Counted from the first letter of the stretch, positions 24,721 through 34,856 are shown. The stretch is 64,000 nucleotides of DNA from Flavobacterium sp. (GCF_024642105.1 NZ_JAHEBT010000052.1:1-64000), one strand, 5' to 3'. Notes: generated by a model not told the origin, from the sequence alone. Program-made: numbers and translations.

Positions 24721-25614
24721 TTAATAATTCCACATATCTTGTTCGAAACTACGAATTTTATCTTTCACTCGATCCGATTCTAACAACTGATTCTGTGCAT
24801 TGTCTTTCATGTAATCTTTAATATCTCTATCTCCGTAGACATTTTCCTCTTTATAAATCACACTATTGAAACGGCGCGAATTTAATATCTGGTCGAAAGA
24901 TATTGGCATAGACGAATTTTTCTCGTTGAATGCTTTAGCACTGTACAAAGTTTCTCTAGCATCTGGGAAAAATACCCAAAACAATTCAATAAAATCGGGA
25001 TCTTCACTGTTCATAGTATATACGTCTGGCGTTACCGGACAAATTCCTAACAAACGGTATTTCAATTCGCTTTGACGTTTGTCAAAATACCACAACCCTT
25101 TGATTTTATATTGTGTAACATCTTGCGAAGTCAAATCTTGTTGCACAATGTATTCTGGAGATATTTTTTGCCCCGCATTCAATTGCTCTCTCCCTGCATC
25201 TGTAGTATCTATTCGAGACAAAGACGCTTTAATATCCTTGAATGATTTTTTAGTATTGAAATAACTATCGGTGTATACTTCCGTGATTTTACCTTTTTTA
25301 ATACCTTTAATCAGAACATCATACAATGAACGTCTTTCTGTACCTACATTAGCTGTATCAATTGGGAAATACAATGGAAAATTAATTTTTTCTCCCAAAT
25401 CAATAACCTCCCAGGTCATTCTACTCATTAAAATATCTCTATCATGAACATACCCGTATGCTAAAGGTTTGTCATTATCAGAGTCCAATTGAGCCGCTGA
25501 CTTGATTCCAATTTGGCTTGGCGTTTTTGCATTAAGCAAATTCGATTGTCCAAAAGAAGCTACACCACAACTGATTGAAAAAATAGCTATTAAAAAACTT
25601 CTAACGTTCATCAT
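24721..25614 (-). CDS. gldN: Gliding motility / type IX secretion protein GldN
   Basis: Periplasmic ring component of the Bacteroidota type IX secretion system, 297 aa. A signal peptide (about 1-22, ending ASFGQ) is followed by the GldN domain with YGYVHDRDILMSRMTWEVID (about 54-73) and YRLLGICPVTPDVY. It is the last gene of the gldKLMN set, 36 bases after gldM. GldN forms the periplasmic ring with the lipoprotein GldK. Confidence 0.95.
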   Translation of the reverse strand: MMNVRSFLIAIFSISCGVASFGQSNLLNAKTPSQIGIKSAAQLDSDNDKPLAYGYVHDRDILMSRMTWEVIDLGEKINFPLYFPIDTANVGTERRSLYDVLIKGIKKGKITEVYTDSYFNTKKSFKDIKASLSRIDTTDAGREQLNAGQKISPEYIVQQDLTSQDVTQYKIKGLWYFDKRQSELKYRLLGICPVTPDVYTMNSEDPDFIELFWVFFPDARETLYSAKAFNEKNSSMPISFDQILNSRRFNSVIYKEENVYGDRDIKDYMKDNAQNQLLESDRVKDKIRSFEQDMWNY

Positions 25615-25650
25615 GTTTTGAATATATTGAGTAGTTTGTTATTCTACTTA

Positions 25651-27189
25651 TTATTGTATTTCATAAATTACTGGTGCCGTTCTTGGCAACATATAACTTC
25701 CTGCACCCACTAATTTAGTTTTAATTTCAGAAATAGTTACTTGATCTCCTCTTCCTGCTTTAGCCAAAACTGCTTTGCATTGTGCATTCAATTTATTTCC
25801 TGGAACTACTACAGTAGGTTGTCCTGTCACTTTAAAGTTAAAACCAACTACATCTAATCCTACTTCAAAGTCAAAATCAACTAATTTAGCTCCTACAGTA
25901 GAAATTTCTAAGCTTGATTTAGGTCCTTTAACTACACCCATTTCACCTCTAATTGTTCCCACAGGGCCCGGAATTCCTTTAATTCTGAATTTTTTCTGAT
26001 CCGAAACTTTAGAACCATCAGGCAATGTTCCTGTAACACTAATTACAGCTTCATTCCCAGCACCAGGATTCATCACATATTTTCCGCCACCCACAGATTT
26101 TAACCCTGGACCACTTGCCGATACTTTATCTGCAGACACTCCAGCAAATGAAATAGACATTGGATTCGAAACTCCTCTATACACCACATTCATTTTATCA
26201 GCTGAAATAGTCGCCGAGTTAGGACGAGGAACGACAACATACTTCCCTTCAAATGCCAATGGAATAGTTTCTCCATCTTGAACAAAGGTAAATTTACCAT
26301 TGATTTTTTGTTCACCAACACCACCTGCAGTCATAGAAATTATAGCTTGTCCATTCTCCAAACGTCCTGGACCTTGAAATGAAGTAGGTTTCGTATTGGC
26401 ATCATATTTACCTAAAACTACTTTTCCCGTTACCTTTTCACCTTGGTAATAGGCATTTTTATCCAATACTACCAAAGCAGTAAAGTTTTTCATAGAAGAC
26501 GCTTCAACAGCCGCTTTTCCTAATAAAATACTATAAATATCTGCCTCTGCTTTCTTCACATCATTTTGAAATGAAGTAATCTTAGTTAAAGAAGCAATTG
26601 CAGGAAATCCTTTGAAATGGTAGTCTAAATATTTTTTAGTTACGCCTTCACCATCCACTACATCAGCAGTAGAGAATTTTGTTCCAATCTCAGCTAAAAC
26701 ACCTTTCAATTTACTATTGTTTCCAACGGCAGTTTTCATATCGGTTACGTATTTTGAGAATTTTGATACAATCTCATTTCCTTTTTTAGAATAACCGTCT
26801 CCTTCAAACCAACCTTCGTCAATAGCAGCTCCTTTATCCATTGCTTCGTAAGGTAATTTACCCGTTTCTTCATCCACTTCAACGCCTTCTGTGGCATCAG
26901 CCTTTAAAGTACCTAAATATTCGTAGAATTCTTTAGAAATACTCGCTACTTTTTTTGCATCGGCTGCAGCTTGAACAAAGTGCGCATCTTCACCTGCTTT
27001 TTTATCTAACGCTTGCAACATACTAGCGTTCATTGACTCAGCACTTACATTTGCTGCATCAAATTTTTCATTCATTAATCCAAAAGCCGATAATACTTCT
27101 TTGGACATATTTAAAGCTAACATTGCGATGAAAACCAGATACATCAGGTTTACCATCTTCTGTCTAGGACTTAATTTTCCTCCTGCCAT
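25651..27189 (-). CDS. gldM: Gliding motility / type IX secretion protein GldM
   Basis: Inner-membrane motor component, 512 aa. A single N-terminal membrane segment (about 12-32, MVNLMYLVFIAMLALNMSKE) is followed by a long periplasmic part of stacked domains. These include a helical domain (about 35-220) and beta domains to the C-terminus (VISVTGTLPDGSKV, YMLPRTAPVIYEIQ). With GldL it forms the proton-motive-force-driven motor that energises secretion and gliding. It lies between gldL and gldN in the normal order. Confidence 0.95.
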   Translation of the reverse strand: MAGGKLSPRQKMVNLMYLVFIAMLALNMSKEVLSAFGLMNEKFDAANVSAESMNASMLQALDKKAGEDAHFVQAAADAKKVASISKEFYEYLGTLKADATEGVEVDEETGKLPYEAMDKGAAIDEGWFEGDGYSKKGNEIVSKFSKYVTDMKTAVGNNSKLKGVLAEIGTKFSTADVVDGEGVTKKYLDYHFKGFPAIASLTKITSFQNDVKKAEADIYSILLGKAAVEASSMKNFTALVVLDKNAYYQGEKVTGKVVLGKYDANTKPTSFQGPGRLENGQAIISMTAGGVGEQKINGKFTFVQDGETIPLAFEGKYVVVPRPNSATISADKMNVVYRGVSNPMSISFAGVSADKVSASGPGLKSVGGGKYVMNPGAGNEAVISVTGTLPDGSKVSDQKKFRIKGIPGPVGTIRGEMGVVKGPKSSLEISTVGAKLVDFDFEVGLDVVGFNFKVTGQPTVVVPGNKLNAQCKAVLAKAGRGDQVTISEIKTKLVGAGSYMLPRTAPVIYEIQ

Positions 27190-27238
27190 TTTATTTTAAA
27201 TAATTAGTTAGTAAAGTAATTTAGTTTAAAACTAATTA

Positions 27239-27874
27239 TTATCCTTTGTTACTCATTGCAGAAAGCATTCCACCATATACTGCATTCAATGAAGCAATAT
27301 TAGCCGTCATGGATTGCATTTGTTGTTTCAACATGGCAGCATTTTCAGCGATATCTTTATTAGCTTCAGCATTTACTGATGCACTTTCTAATTGTAATTT
27401 ATACAAACTATTCAACGACTCCATTTGAGCAGCTGCTTTAGTTAATTCTTCACTATATTTTTTAGTAGATGCCATAGCATCAACTGTGGGTGCAATACCA
27501 TTAGCTGCTGATTCAAAATTTTTGATACTATTTCCCAAACTTGCCATTAACTCTCCGTCAATTTTAGCTTCTTTCAACATAGCATCTAATTTTTGAGAAA
27601 GTAATCCATCTGCATCAGATGCATCTTCTTTCTTTTTCGCTTTTGGCTTTGCTTCACCACCCGCTAATTCTGGATAAACCAACGTCCAATCTAATTCATC
27701 ATCTACTTTATCAAACGCCGACAATGCAAAAATAAACGCCTCAGTTAAAAGTCCAATAACTAATAACTGACTTGCTCCTGTCCAGTGTTGGATTTTAAAC
27801 AAAGCTCCTACAATTACTACAGCCGCTCCCATACCGTAAGCGAAATTCATTACTTTTTTGTTGATTAATGCCAT
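27239..27874 (-). CDS. gldL: Gliding motility / type IX secretion protein GldL
   Basis: Inner-membrane motor partner of GldM, 211 aa. Two membrane segments (about 10-28 and 35-52, FAYGMGAAVVIVGALFKIQH and LLVIGLLTEAFIFAL) carry conserved acidic and aromatic residues. A cytoplasmic helical tail (about 80-211) follows. The charged stretch KPKAKKKEDASDADG at about 76-90 marks the end of the membrane part. The gene lies 28 bases after gldK and 49 before gldM. Confidence 0.95.
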   Translation of the reverse strand: MALINKKVMNFAYGMGAAVVIVGALFKIQHWTGASQLLVIGLLTEAFIFALSAFDKVDDELDWTLVYPELAGGEAKPKAKKKEDASDADGLLSQKLDAMLKEAKIDGELMASLGNSIKNFESAANGIAPTVDAMASTKKYSEELTKAAAQMESLNSLYKLQLESASVNAEANKDIAENAAMLKQQMQSMTANIASLNAVYGGMLSAMSNKG

Positions 27875-27901
27875 AATTATTTATTCTTTAAGTGATATTT
27901 A

Positions 27902-29323
27902 TTATTTTTTTGTATTTGTTTTTTTAGTTGAAATTTTCTGAGTTCCCATATAGTCTTGAACCGTTCTAAAACCAATGTAACTTCTTGCAGAATCTGCATA
28001 TTCGTAATCTCTAGTAGATACTTGTAACATATAAGCTACGTCTTTCCAAGAACCTCCACGCACTACTTTTCGTTTATTTTTAAAATCTTGAATATTTGGA
28101 CTCATGGTAGAAACGTATTCATAAGCACCTGCATCATAAGCTGTAGCAGTCCATTCTGCCACGTTACCTGACATATTATACAAGTTATATCCGTTAGGAT
28201 CAAATGATTTTGCTTCTACAGTGTACAAGGCATTGTCCGCAGCATAATCTCCCCTACTAGGTTTGAAGTTGGCCAAGAAACATCCTCTATCATTTTTCGT
28301 GTAAGGACCTCCCCAAGGATAAGTAGCTGATTGTAATCCGCCTCTAGCAGCATACTCCCATTCTGCCTCCGAAGGCAATCTGAATTTGTTAACCAAATTT
28401 CTACCTTTTTTCTTTGATTTTTTGATATATGCATTTTTATACAACGTTCTCCATTCACAAAAAGCTACTGCTTGTTTATGATTTACCCCAACAACAGGAT
28501 AGTCGCCATACGATTTAAAACCAAAATAATCATTATGCATGGGCTCATTATACGAATAGGAAAAATCTTTAATCCAAACGGTAGTATCTGGGTATACTTT
28601 TACTTGTTCTGTTCTGATAAAATCTTGTCTTTTACCTCCTTTTGATTTCGCAGCCGCTTGGATATCCATCCAAGAATAACGGAATTTTAATTTATCTACA
28701 TCAATGGTTCTAAGACCATTGTAAGATGCTTCCAAAGGCAAATACATCGAATCCATAACTTCTGCATAGGATTCGTCTGGATATTTCTTTGTGTCTGTAA
28801 TTAATTTAACTTTTTTGTTTAATTTTCTATAAGCATTAGGATCATCTTTAGTACCTATACTGTAATAATTATCCCACATGTATTTTTCATACACATTGTT
28901 ACTTTTCGAATTTTTAACATTTTTATCATCATAATCGTTATATGCAAAACTAGAAATAGTTATATTCTTGTCTTGATTTCCTCCACTATTAGAACTTCCC
29001 TCAGCCATAAGTGCTAAACGAACTCTCATTGTCGAATCTTTTACCCATTCCACAAACTGACGGTATTCACTATTGGTAATCTCTGTTTCATCCATATAAA
29101 AAGAAGGAACAGTTACTGTTTTTGTAGGTGCATCTTCAACCCCAGCTAAGTCTTGATCTGACTTACCCATAATGAACGAACCTCCAGGAACTAAAGACAT
29201 TCCGAATGGTTTTTCAGGATGCCATTTAGCCCCTTTTATCCCAACCAATTCTCCTTTATCTCCAGATTTTCCGCAACTAATCAATAGTGTCAAAATTGCT
29301 GTAAATGCAATGAACTTCTTCAT
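27902..29323 (-). CDS. gldK: Gliding motility / type IX secretion lipoprotein GldK
   Basis: Outer-membrane lipoprotein of the secretion ring, 473 aa from the ATG at 29323. This start gives a clean lipoprotein signal (MKKFIAFTAILTLLISCGKS, Cys17). The longer frame opening with TTG at 29356 would put 11 polar residues in front of it. The body is a formylglycine-generating-enzyme-like (SUMF1) domain with FRLPSEAEWEYAARGG, YNLYNMSGNVAEWTATAYD and VVRGGSWKD. GldK and GldN build the periplasmic ring. It is the first gene of gldKLMN. Confidence 0.94.
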   Translation of the reverse strand: MKKFIAFTAILTLLISCGKSGDKGELVGIKGAKWHPEKPFGMSLVPGGSFIMGKSDQDLAGVEDAPTKTVTVPSFYMDETEITNSEYRQFVEWVKDSTMRVRLALMAEGSSNSGGNQDKNITISSFAYNDYDDKNVKNSKSNNVYEKYMWDNYYSIGTKDDPNAYRKLNKKVKLITDTKKYPDESYAEVMDSMYLPLEASYNGLRTIDVDKLKFRYSWMDIQAAAKSKGGKRQDFIRTEQVKVYPDTTVWIKDFSYSYNEPMHNDYFGFKSYGDYPVVGVNHKQAVAFCEWRTLYKNAYIKKSKKKGRNLVNKFRLPSEAEWEYAARGGLQSATYPWGGPYTKNDRGCFLANFKPSRGDYAADNALYTVEAKSFDPNGYNLYNMSGNVAEWTATAYDAGAYEYVSTMSPNIQDFKNKRKVVRGGSWKDVAYMLQVSTRDYEYADSARSYIGFRTVQDYMGTQKISTKKTNTKK

Positions 29324-29418
29324 ATAATTTTGAGTTATATTTTCTTTATTTTTCAATGTGTAAACCTATTTATTATTTTTTTAAAAAGCAATTTTTTTAT
29401 TTCATAAGCTTTTTTTTA

Positions 29419-29426
29419 CAAAAATA
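29419..29426 (-). promoter_or_regulatory. Putative -7 element of the gldKLMN operon
   Basis: On the minus strand TATTTTTG fits TAnnTTTG, about 95 bases before the gldK ATG. It lies between the arginase-fold gene and gldK. Confidence 0.4.
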
Positions 29427-29432
29427 ATGATT

Positions 29433-30584
29433 TTATATACTGTTTTTTCGCTGTGCCTTCCACCATCTTTCTGGCAATTCTTGATCACAAGCGGCTAGAT
29501 ATTCTTCATAAGAACATGGTAATAACGTGTTTCTTTTCAATTTATTATTGCCATTCGTTATAAAAGGGATTTCTATCCACCAACGGTCTGTTTTATCGCT
29601 TTTATAAAAGATCAATTCTTCATCTTCAGAAGGGACAATATATTTCAAATAATTCTCTCTACTTCCAAAAGGATATTCATTAGAACGGTAATGAAACCCT
29701 TCTATGAAATACCAAATGATTTGGGCAATCAAAACCGATTCTTGCTCGGTATCATTGTGATTAAAAACCCCAAATGACGTAACTTTATCACTGATACCTG
29801 CATATCTTGACAAAGCACATATTTCTTTACCATTGAACCCATTGGGTACAAAATGGGCAAAATTTCCAGAATCGGATGATGTAACTGAATTCATATCAAT
29901 ACTTACCAAATCCGCATCGCGAAAAACAGGCTCAGCAATCGCTATAGTATTAGAAACTTCTCCTAAACGGTAGGCATCAAAAAACAATTTTTCTACCAAA
30001 TCAATTTCCTCTTGTGAGTTGTAATAGGTTTGGTAGCCAATGTTGCAATAATTAAATAAGTTGTTGGGCTCTTCAATCACTATTTTTGTCAAATACGAAG
30101 AAGCTGAAATGGCATCACTTTCTTTTCCAAAATCGAATTTACTATCAATAGCGACTAAATTCACCATTTGCTCTAAATCGTCATACCCTCTATAAAGCGC
30201 GTATGTCAAATCTTGAGAACCACCAATTACAACAGGAATAATTTTGTTTTTAATTAAATACGAAGCAACTTTTTTCAAAGCAAAATACGTATCCTCTTTA
30301 GAATTCCCAGCTAATATATCTCCGAAATCAGCAATAGAAGCATCCCAATTTCCAGGAAACAATCCGTACAATTCTTTTCGGATTGCCAATAAATCAATCT
30401 CAGGATTGCCATTTTTGTTTCCTCGATTTTCTAACACGCCAATGATTCCAATAGTTACTTTACTTACTTCTGGAAATGCTTCCGAAGTATGCAAAACTAC
30501 CTTGCTCCCCAATTGCTGAGAAGACAAACCATCTATATAGTCGATGATTTCAGTATCTAAAGGAGAAAGAAAATCAAATTCCAT
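29433..30584 (-). CDS. Arginase/formimidoylglutamase-fold protein, probably catalytically inactive
   Basis: A 383-aa protein of the ureohydrolase fold, but the binuclear manganese site looks broken. The GGxH motif is GGSQD (121-125, Gln124 for His). The DxHxD motif is DSKFD (147-151, Lys149 for His). The SxDxD motif is SIDMN (228-232, Asn232 for Asp). Hydrolysis of arginine, agmatine or formimidoylglutamate is therefore unlikely. Its position directly upstream of gldK suggests a structural or regulatory role, which is inference. It starts three bases after the topA stop codon, so it may be cotranscribed with topA. Confidence 0.78.
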   Translation of the reverse strand: MEFDFLSPLDTEIIDYIDGLSSQQLGSKVVLHTSEAFPEVSKVTIGIIGVLENRGNKNGNPEIDLLAIRKELYGLFPGNWDASIADFGDILAGNSKEDTYFALKKVASYLIKNKIIPVVIGGSQDLTYALYRGYDDLEQMVNLVAIDSKFDFGKESDAISASSYLTKIVIEEPNNLFNYCNIGYQTYYNSQEEIDLVEKLFFDAYRLGEVSNTIAIAEPVFRDADLVSIDMNSVTSSDSGNFAHFVPNGFNGKEICALSRYAGISDKVTSFGVFNHNDTEQESVLIAQIIWYFIEGFHYRSNEYPFGSRENYLKYIVPSEDEELIFYKSDKTDRWWIEIPFITNGNNKLKRNTLLPCSYEEYLAACDQELPERWWKAQRKNSI

Positions 30585-30587
30585 TTT

Positions 30588-33092
30588 TTATTTCTTTTTA
30601 GCAGTCGTTTTTTTAGCTGTACTTGCTTTCTTAGCTGGCGCTTTTTTTGCTGGTGTTTTCTTAGCAATCAGTTCTTGAACTTCTTCCAATGTCAATTTAC
30701 TTGCATCAACATCTTTACTCAATTCAATTTTGATTTTACCTTTGGTAATCACAGAACGTCCCCAACGGGCTTTTTCTACTAAAATTCCTTCTGCTGACCA
30801 ATTATGAATTACTTTATCGATATTTTTTTGCAATTTATCTTCAATCAATTCTTCGATATCCGCTTGAGATAAGTTGTCAAAATTGTATTTCTTACTTACA
30901 TTGATGAAAAGACCATCCCATTTGATAAAAGCTCCAAAACGCCCCACCCCTTTTTGCACACCTAAACCTTTATAAGTAGCAATTGGCGCATCAGCCTGTA
31001 CTTTTTCATCAATTAATTCCTGCGCTCTTTCCATAGAAACATCCAAAGGATCTTCGCCTTTTGGCAAAGAAATGAAAGCGGCTCCGTGACGAACATAAGG
31101 CCCGTAACGTCCATTACTTACCTCTACCTCTTCTCCTTTATACAAACCTAAATTTTTAGGCAATAAAAACAGATTCAAAGCATCCTCTAAAGTAATGTTC
31201 CCGATATTTTGATCGATTTTTAAACTCGCAAATTTCTTATCTTCATCTTCAGCATCTCCAATTTGAGCCATGGGTCCAAATTTCCCTAAACGAACCGAAA
31301 CTGGTTTTCCTGTAGCAGGATCTGTTCCAAGAATTCGTTCTCCACTTTCTCTATCTGCATTGGCTTCTACGTCTTTCACATTGGGGTGAAACTTATTGTA
31401 GAATTCCTGCATCATGGTAGCCCATTCGATATTTCCTTCGGCAATTTCGTCAAAATCTTGTTCTACTTTTGCCGTGAAATTATAATCTAAAATAGCTCCG
31501 AAATTTTTTACTAAGAAATCAGTAACAATCGTTCCTATATCAGTAGGCACTAACTTCCCTTTATCAGAACCTGTATTTTCTTTTAATACTTTCTCCCCTA
31601 CTTGACCCGATTGCAAAGTCAGTTGTGTATATTTTCTTTCTTGACCTTCTAAATTTCCTTTTTCAACATAGTTTCTGTTGATAATCGTAGAAATCGTTGG
31701 TGCATAAGTAGAAGGACGGCCAATGCCTAATTCTTCCAATTTTTTCACCAAAGAAGCCTCAGTATATCTCGCTGCAGGTCTTGAATATCTTTCGGTAGCT
31801 GTGATGTAATTGTTCTCTAATCGTTCGTTTACTTTTAGTGCAGGCAACATTCCTTCTTGTTCCTCTTCGTCATCATCATTTCCTTCCAAATACACTTTTA
31901 GGAAACCTTCAAAAAGCAATACTTCTCCCGAAGCCGTGAACACTTCACTATGATTATTGGCTTCAATTTTCACATTGGTACGCTCTAACTCGGCATCACT
32001 CATTTGCGAAGCCAACGTTCTTTTCCAAATCAAATCATACAAACGCGCTTGATCTCTGTCAATATTTACGGTGTGACGCGACATGTCTGTTGGACGAATT
32101 GCTTCGTGAGCTTCTTGAGCGCCTTTGCTTTTATTAGCAAACGTACGTGGTTTAGAAAACTCTTTTCCGTACGATTTAATAATCTCTGCTTGAGCCGCAT
32201 CCATTGCCTCTTTAGACAAATTCACGCTATCGGTTCTCATATAAGTAATTAACCCCGCCTCATACAAACGTTGCGCTAATTGCATGGTAATTCCAACAGG
32301 CAAATACAATTTACGAGCTGCCTCTTGTTGTAAAGTTGAAGTAGTAAATGGAGCTGTTGGTGATTTTTTAGTAGGTTTCGTTTCTAACTCTCCTACTTTA
32401 TAGGTTGAAGCTATATTTTTTTGTAAAAAATCTTCCGCTTCTTTTTTAGTATTGAAATTTTTAGGCAACTTAGCCTTTACTGTTTTTCCTGCTTCATTAA
32501 TAAATTCAGCTGTAACAGAATAGCTTGCAACGGCTTTAAAGTTTTGTATCTCACGTTCGCGTTCTACAATTAAACGAACAGAAACGGATTGCACACGACC
32601 TGCTGAAAGTCCGCCCTTCACTTTTCTCCACAAAACAGGCGATAATTCATACCCTACTAAACGGTCTAAAACACGACGCGCTTGTTGTGCATTTACTAAA
32701 TTATAGTCAATTTCACGAGGATTATCAATAGCTTTAAGAATAGCCGTTTTGGTAATTTCGTGAAAAACGATACGTTTTGTTTTCTTTTTGTCTAGTTTTA
32801 ATTCTTCGGATAAGTGCCAAGAAATAGCTTCTCCCTCACGGTCCTCATCGGAAGCTAACCAAACCATTTCAGCATTTTTTGACAATGTTTTTAGTTTACT
32901 AACCAATGCTTTTTTATCGGCAGAAACTTCGTATTTAGGTTTGAAACCATTTTCAACATCTACACCAATTTCTTTGGAAGGCAAGTCGGCAATATGTCCA
33001 TAACTTGATTCAACTTGAAAGTCACTTCCTAAAAATTTTTCGATTGTCTTAGCCTTTGCAGGTGATTCCACTATAACTAAATTCTTTGCCAT
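30588..33092 (-). CDS. topA: DNA topoisomerase I (type IA)
   Basis: Relaxes negative supercoils through a 5'-phosphotyrosine intermediate; 834 aa. The TOPRIM domain is N-terminal (NLVIVESPAKAKTIEKFLG; WLASDEDREGEAISWHL). The active-site tyrosine lies in GLITYMRTDSVNLS. C-terminal Topo_C repeats contain GRYGPYVRHG and GRFGAFIKWDGLF. The Lys/Ala-rich tail (about 810-834, KKAPAKKASTAKKTTAKKK) is a DNA-binding extension seen in this phylum. A -7 element TACTTTTG lies upstream on this strand (33113-33120). Confidence 0.96.
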   Translation of the reverse strand: MAKNLVIVESPAKAKTIEKFLGSDFQVESSYGHIADLPSKEIGVDVENGFKPKYEVSADKKALVSKLKTLSKNAEMVWLASDEDREGEAISWHLSEELKLDKKKTKRIVFHEITKTAILKAIDNPREIDYNLVNAQQARRVLDRLVGYELSPVLWRKVKGGLSAGRVQSVSVRLIVEREREIQNFKAVASYSVTAEFINEAGKTVKAKLPKNFNTKKEAEDFLQKNIASTYKVGELETKPTKKSPTAPFTTSTLQQEAARKLYLPVGITMQLAQRLYEAGLITYMRTDSVNLSKEAMDAAQAEIIKSYGKEFSKPRTFANKSKGAQEAHEAIRPTDMSRHTVNIDRDQARLYDLIWKRTLASQMSDAELERTNVKIEANNHSEVFTASGEVLLFEGFLKVYLEGNDDDEEEQEGMLPALKVNERLENNYITATERYSRPAARYTEASLVKKLEELGIGRPSTYAPTISTIINRNYVEKGNLEGQERKYTQLTLQSGQVGEKVLKENTGSDKGKLVPTDIGTIVTDFLVKNFGAILDYNFTAKVEQDFDEIAEGNIEWATMMQEFYNKFHPNVKDVEANADRESGERILGTDPATGKPVSVRLGKFGPMAQIGDAEDEDKKFASLKIDQNIGNITLEDALNLFLLPKNLGLYKGEEVEVSNGRYGPYVRHGAAFISLPKGEDPLDVSMERAQELIDEKVQADAPIATYKGLGVQKGVGRFGAFIKWDGLFINVSKKYNFDNLSQADIEELIEDKLQKNIDKVIHNWSAEGILVEKARWGRSVITKGKIKIELSKDVDASKLTLEEVQELIAKKTPAKKAPAKKASTAKKTTAKKK

Positions 33093-33168
33093 ATCCCGTT
33101 TGTTTGTGTCCGCAAAAGTATGGGATTTTTTTAAATTTTAAGATTTTTAAATTTTAAAAGTAAATTTT

Positions 33169-33194
33169 ATCGGTGAAAAACGTTTTTCACCGAT
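33169..33194. promoter_or_regulatory. Perfect 26-bp palindrome between divergent topA and miaB
   Basis: ATCGGTGAAAAAC and its exact reverse complement form an uninterrupted palindrome. It lies 77 bases upstream of topA and 184 bases upstream of miaB. Possible roles are an operator, a cruciform sensitive to supercoiling, or a terminator-like hairpin, although no gene ends here. Confidence 0.5.
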
Positions 33195-33350
33195 TCATAA
33201 TTCTGAAAATTCTAAAAAAATAGTTAATCTTAAATTAATTACTTTTTCAGTCACTATATTTATACGTCCTACACTACTACATTTTTTAAAAAGCATATAA
33301 AATACTGTTAAAAGTTCAACTGCCATCTTGTCATATTTCTCTAATTTGAC

Positions 33351-33358
33351 GTATCTTT
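33351..33358 (+). promoter_or_regulatory. Putative -7 element of miaB
   Basis: TATCTTTG matches TAnnTTTG, 19 bases before the miaB ATG. Confidence 0.55.
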
Positions 33359-33377
33359 GCACTATTGAAAATAGGAA

Positions 33378-34823
33378 ATGGAAAAAGTAATTGAAGAAAG
33401 CAAACAAGGTGAAAGTCTTGTTTTAGAACATAAACAAGAAAACACAAAAAAACTTTTTATCGAGAGTTATGGTTGTGCTATGAATTTCTCAGACAGTGAA
33501 ATCGTAGCTTCTATTTTATCCGAAAACGGTTTTAACACTACCCAAACGCTTGAAGAAGCCGACTTGGTTTTGGTGAACACCTGCTCTATTCGCGATAAAG
33601 CAGAACAAACTATTCGCAAACGTTTAGAAAAATACAATGCCGTAAAACGAATCAACCCCAAAATGAAAGTAGGGGTTTTAGGCTGTATGGCCGAACGTTT
33701 AAAAAGTCAATTTTTAGAGGAAGAAAAAATAGTAGACTTAGTCGTAGGGCCTGATGCTTATAAAGATTTACCGAATTTACTTGCCGAAGTCGAAGAAGGA
33801 CGTGACGCTATCAATGTGATACTGTCTAAAGAAGAAACTTATGGCGATATTGCTCCTGTTCGATTAATGAGCAACGGAATAACCGCTTTGGTTTCTATCA
33901 CTCGTGGTTGCGATAATATGTGTACGTTTTGTGTAGTGCCTTTCACCCGAGGTCGTGAACGCAGTCGTGAGCCACAAAGTATCATGAAAGAAATTCAGGA
34001 TTTGTGGGATAACGGATTTAAAGAAATTACTTTACTAGGACAAAATGTAGACAGTTATTTATGGTACGGTGGCGGATTGAAAAAAGATTTTGAAAACGCT
34101 AGCGAAATGCAAAAAGCAACGGCTATTGGGTTTGACCAATTGTTGGAAAACGTTGCTATTACTTTTCCTAAAATGCGCATCCGATTTTCGACTTCTAATC
34201 CGCAAGACATGCACGAAGAAGTGCTTCATGTTATTGCAAAATATCCGAATATCTGCAAGCACATTCACTTGCCTGTTCAATCTGGAAGCAATCGTATTTT
34301 AAAAGAAATGAACCGTTTGCATACGCGTGAGGAATACATGACTTTGATTGACAAAATCAGAACTATCATTCCGAATTGTTCCATTTCTCAAGATATGATT
34401 GCGGGTTTTCCAACTGAAACAGAAGAAGATCATCAAGATACCTTGAGTTTAATGGAATACGTAAAATACAATTTTGGATACATGTATTCCTATTCAGAAC
34501 GCCCTGGTACTTTGGCTGGACGCAAAATGGAAGATGATGTTACTGAAGAAATAAAAGCAAGACGCTTACAAGAAATTGTGGATTTACAACAAACTCACGC
34601 TTGGTTCCGATCAGAAGAATTCATCGGGCAAACGGTAGAAGTTTTGGTTGAAAAAGTATCTAAAAAATCAAAAGAAGAATTTTCAGGACGCAATTCACAA
34701 AGTATTACAGTAGTATTCCCAAAAGAAAATTACAAAATAGGTGATTTTGTCAATGTAAAAATCACTTCTTGCACCAGTGGTACCTTAAAAGGAAAAGCTG
34801 TTGGTTTAAGTGAAATGAATTGA
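33378..34823 (+). CDS. miaB: tRNA-2-methylthio-N6-dimethylallyladenosine synthase
   Basis: Radical-SAM methylthiotransferase that modifies A37 of tRNAs reading UNN codons, 481 aa. The N-terminal UPF0004 domain has ESYGCAMNFSDSEIVASIL and NTCSIRDKAEQTIRKRL. The radical-SAM CxxxCxxC is in TRGCDNMCTFCVVPFTRG (about 179-196). The C-terminal TRAM domain covers about 410-481. A Lys/Glu-rich N-terminal extension precedes the first domain. The length is normal. It is followed by a sigma-54 activator gene. Confidence 0.96.
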   Translation: MEKVIEESKQGESLVLEHKQENTKKLFIESYGCAMNFSDSEIVASILSENGFNTTQTLEEADLVLVNTCSIRDKAEQTIRKRLEKYNAVKRINPKMKVGVLGCMAERLKSQFLEEEKIVDLVVGPDAYKDLPNLLAEVEEGRDAINVILSKEETYGDIAPVRLMSNGITALVSITRGCDNMCTFCVVPFTRGRERSREPQSIMKEIQDLWDNGFKEITLLGQNVDSYLWYGGGLKKDFENASEMQKATAIGFDQLLENVAITFPKMRIRFSTSNPQDMHEEVLHVIAKYPNICKHIHLPVQSGSNRILKEMNRLHTREEYMTLIDKIRTIIPNCSISQDMIAGFPTETEEDHQDTLSLMEYVKYNFGYMYSYSERPGTLAGRKMEDDVTEEIKARRLQEIVDLQQTHAWFRSEEFIGQTVEVLVEKVSKKSKEEFSGRNSQSITVVFPKENYKIGDFVNVKITSCTSGTLKGKAVGLSEMN

Positions 34824-34856
34824 ATAAATAAAGAATAGTTTAAAATAAATCTGCGT

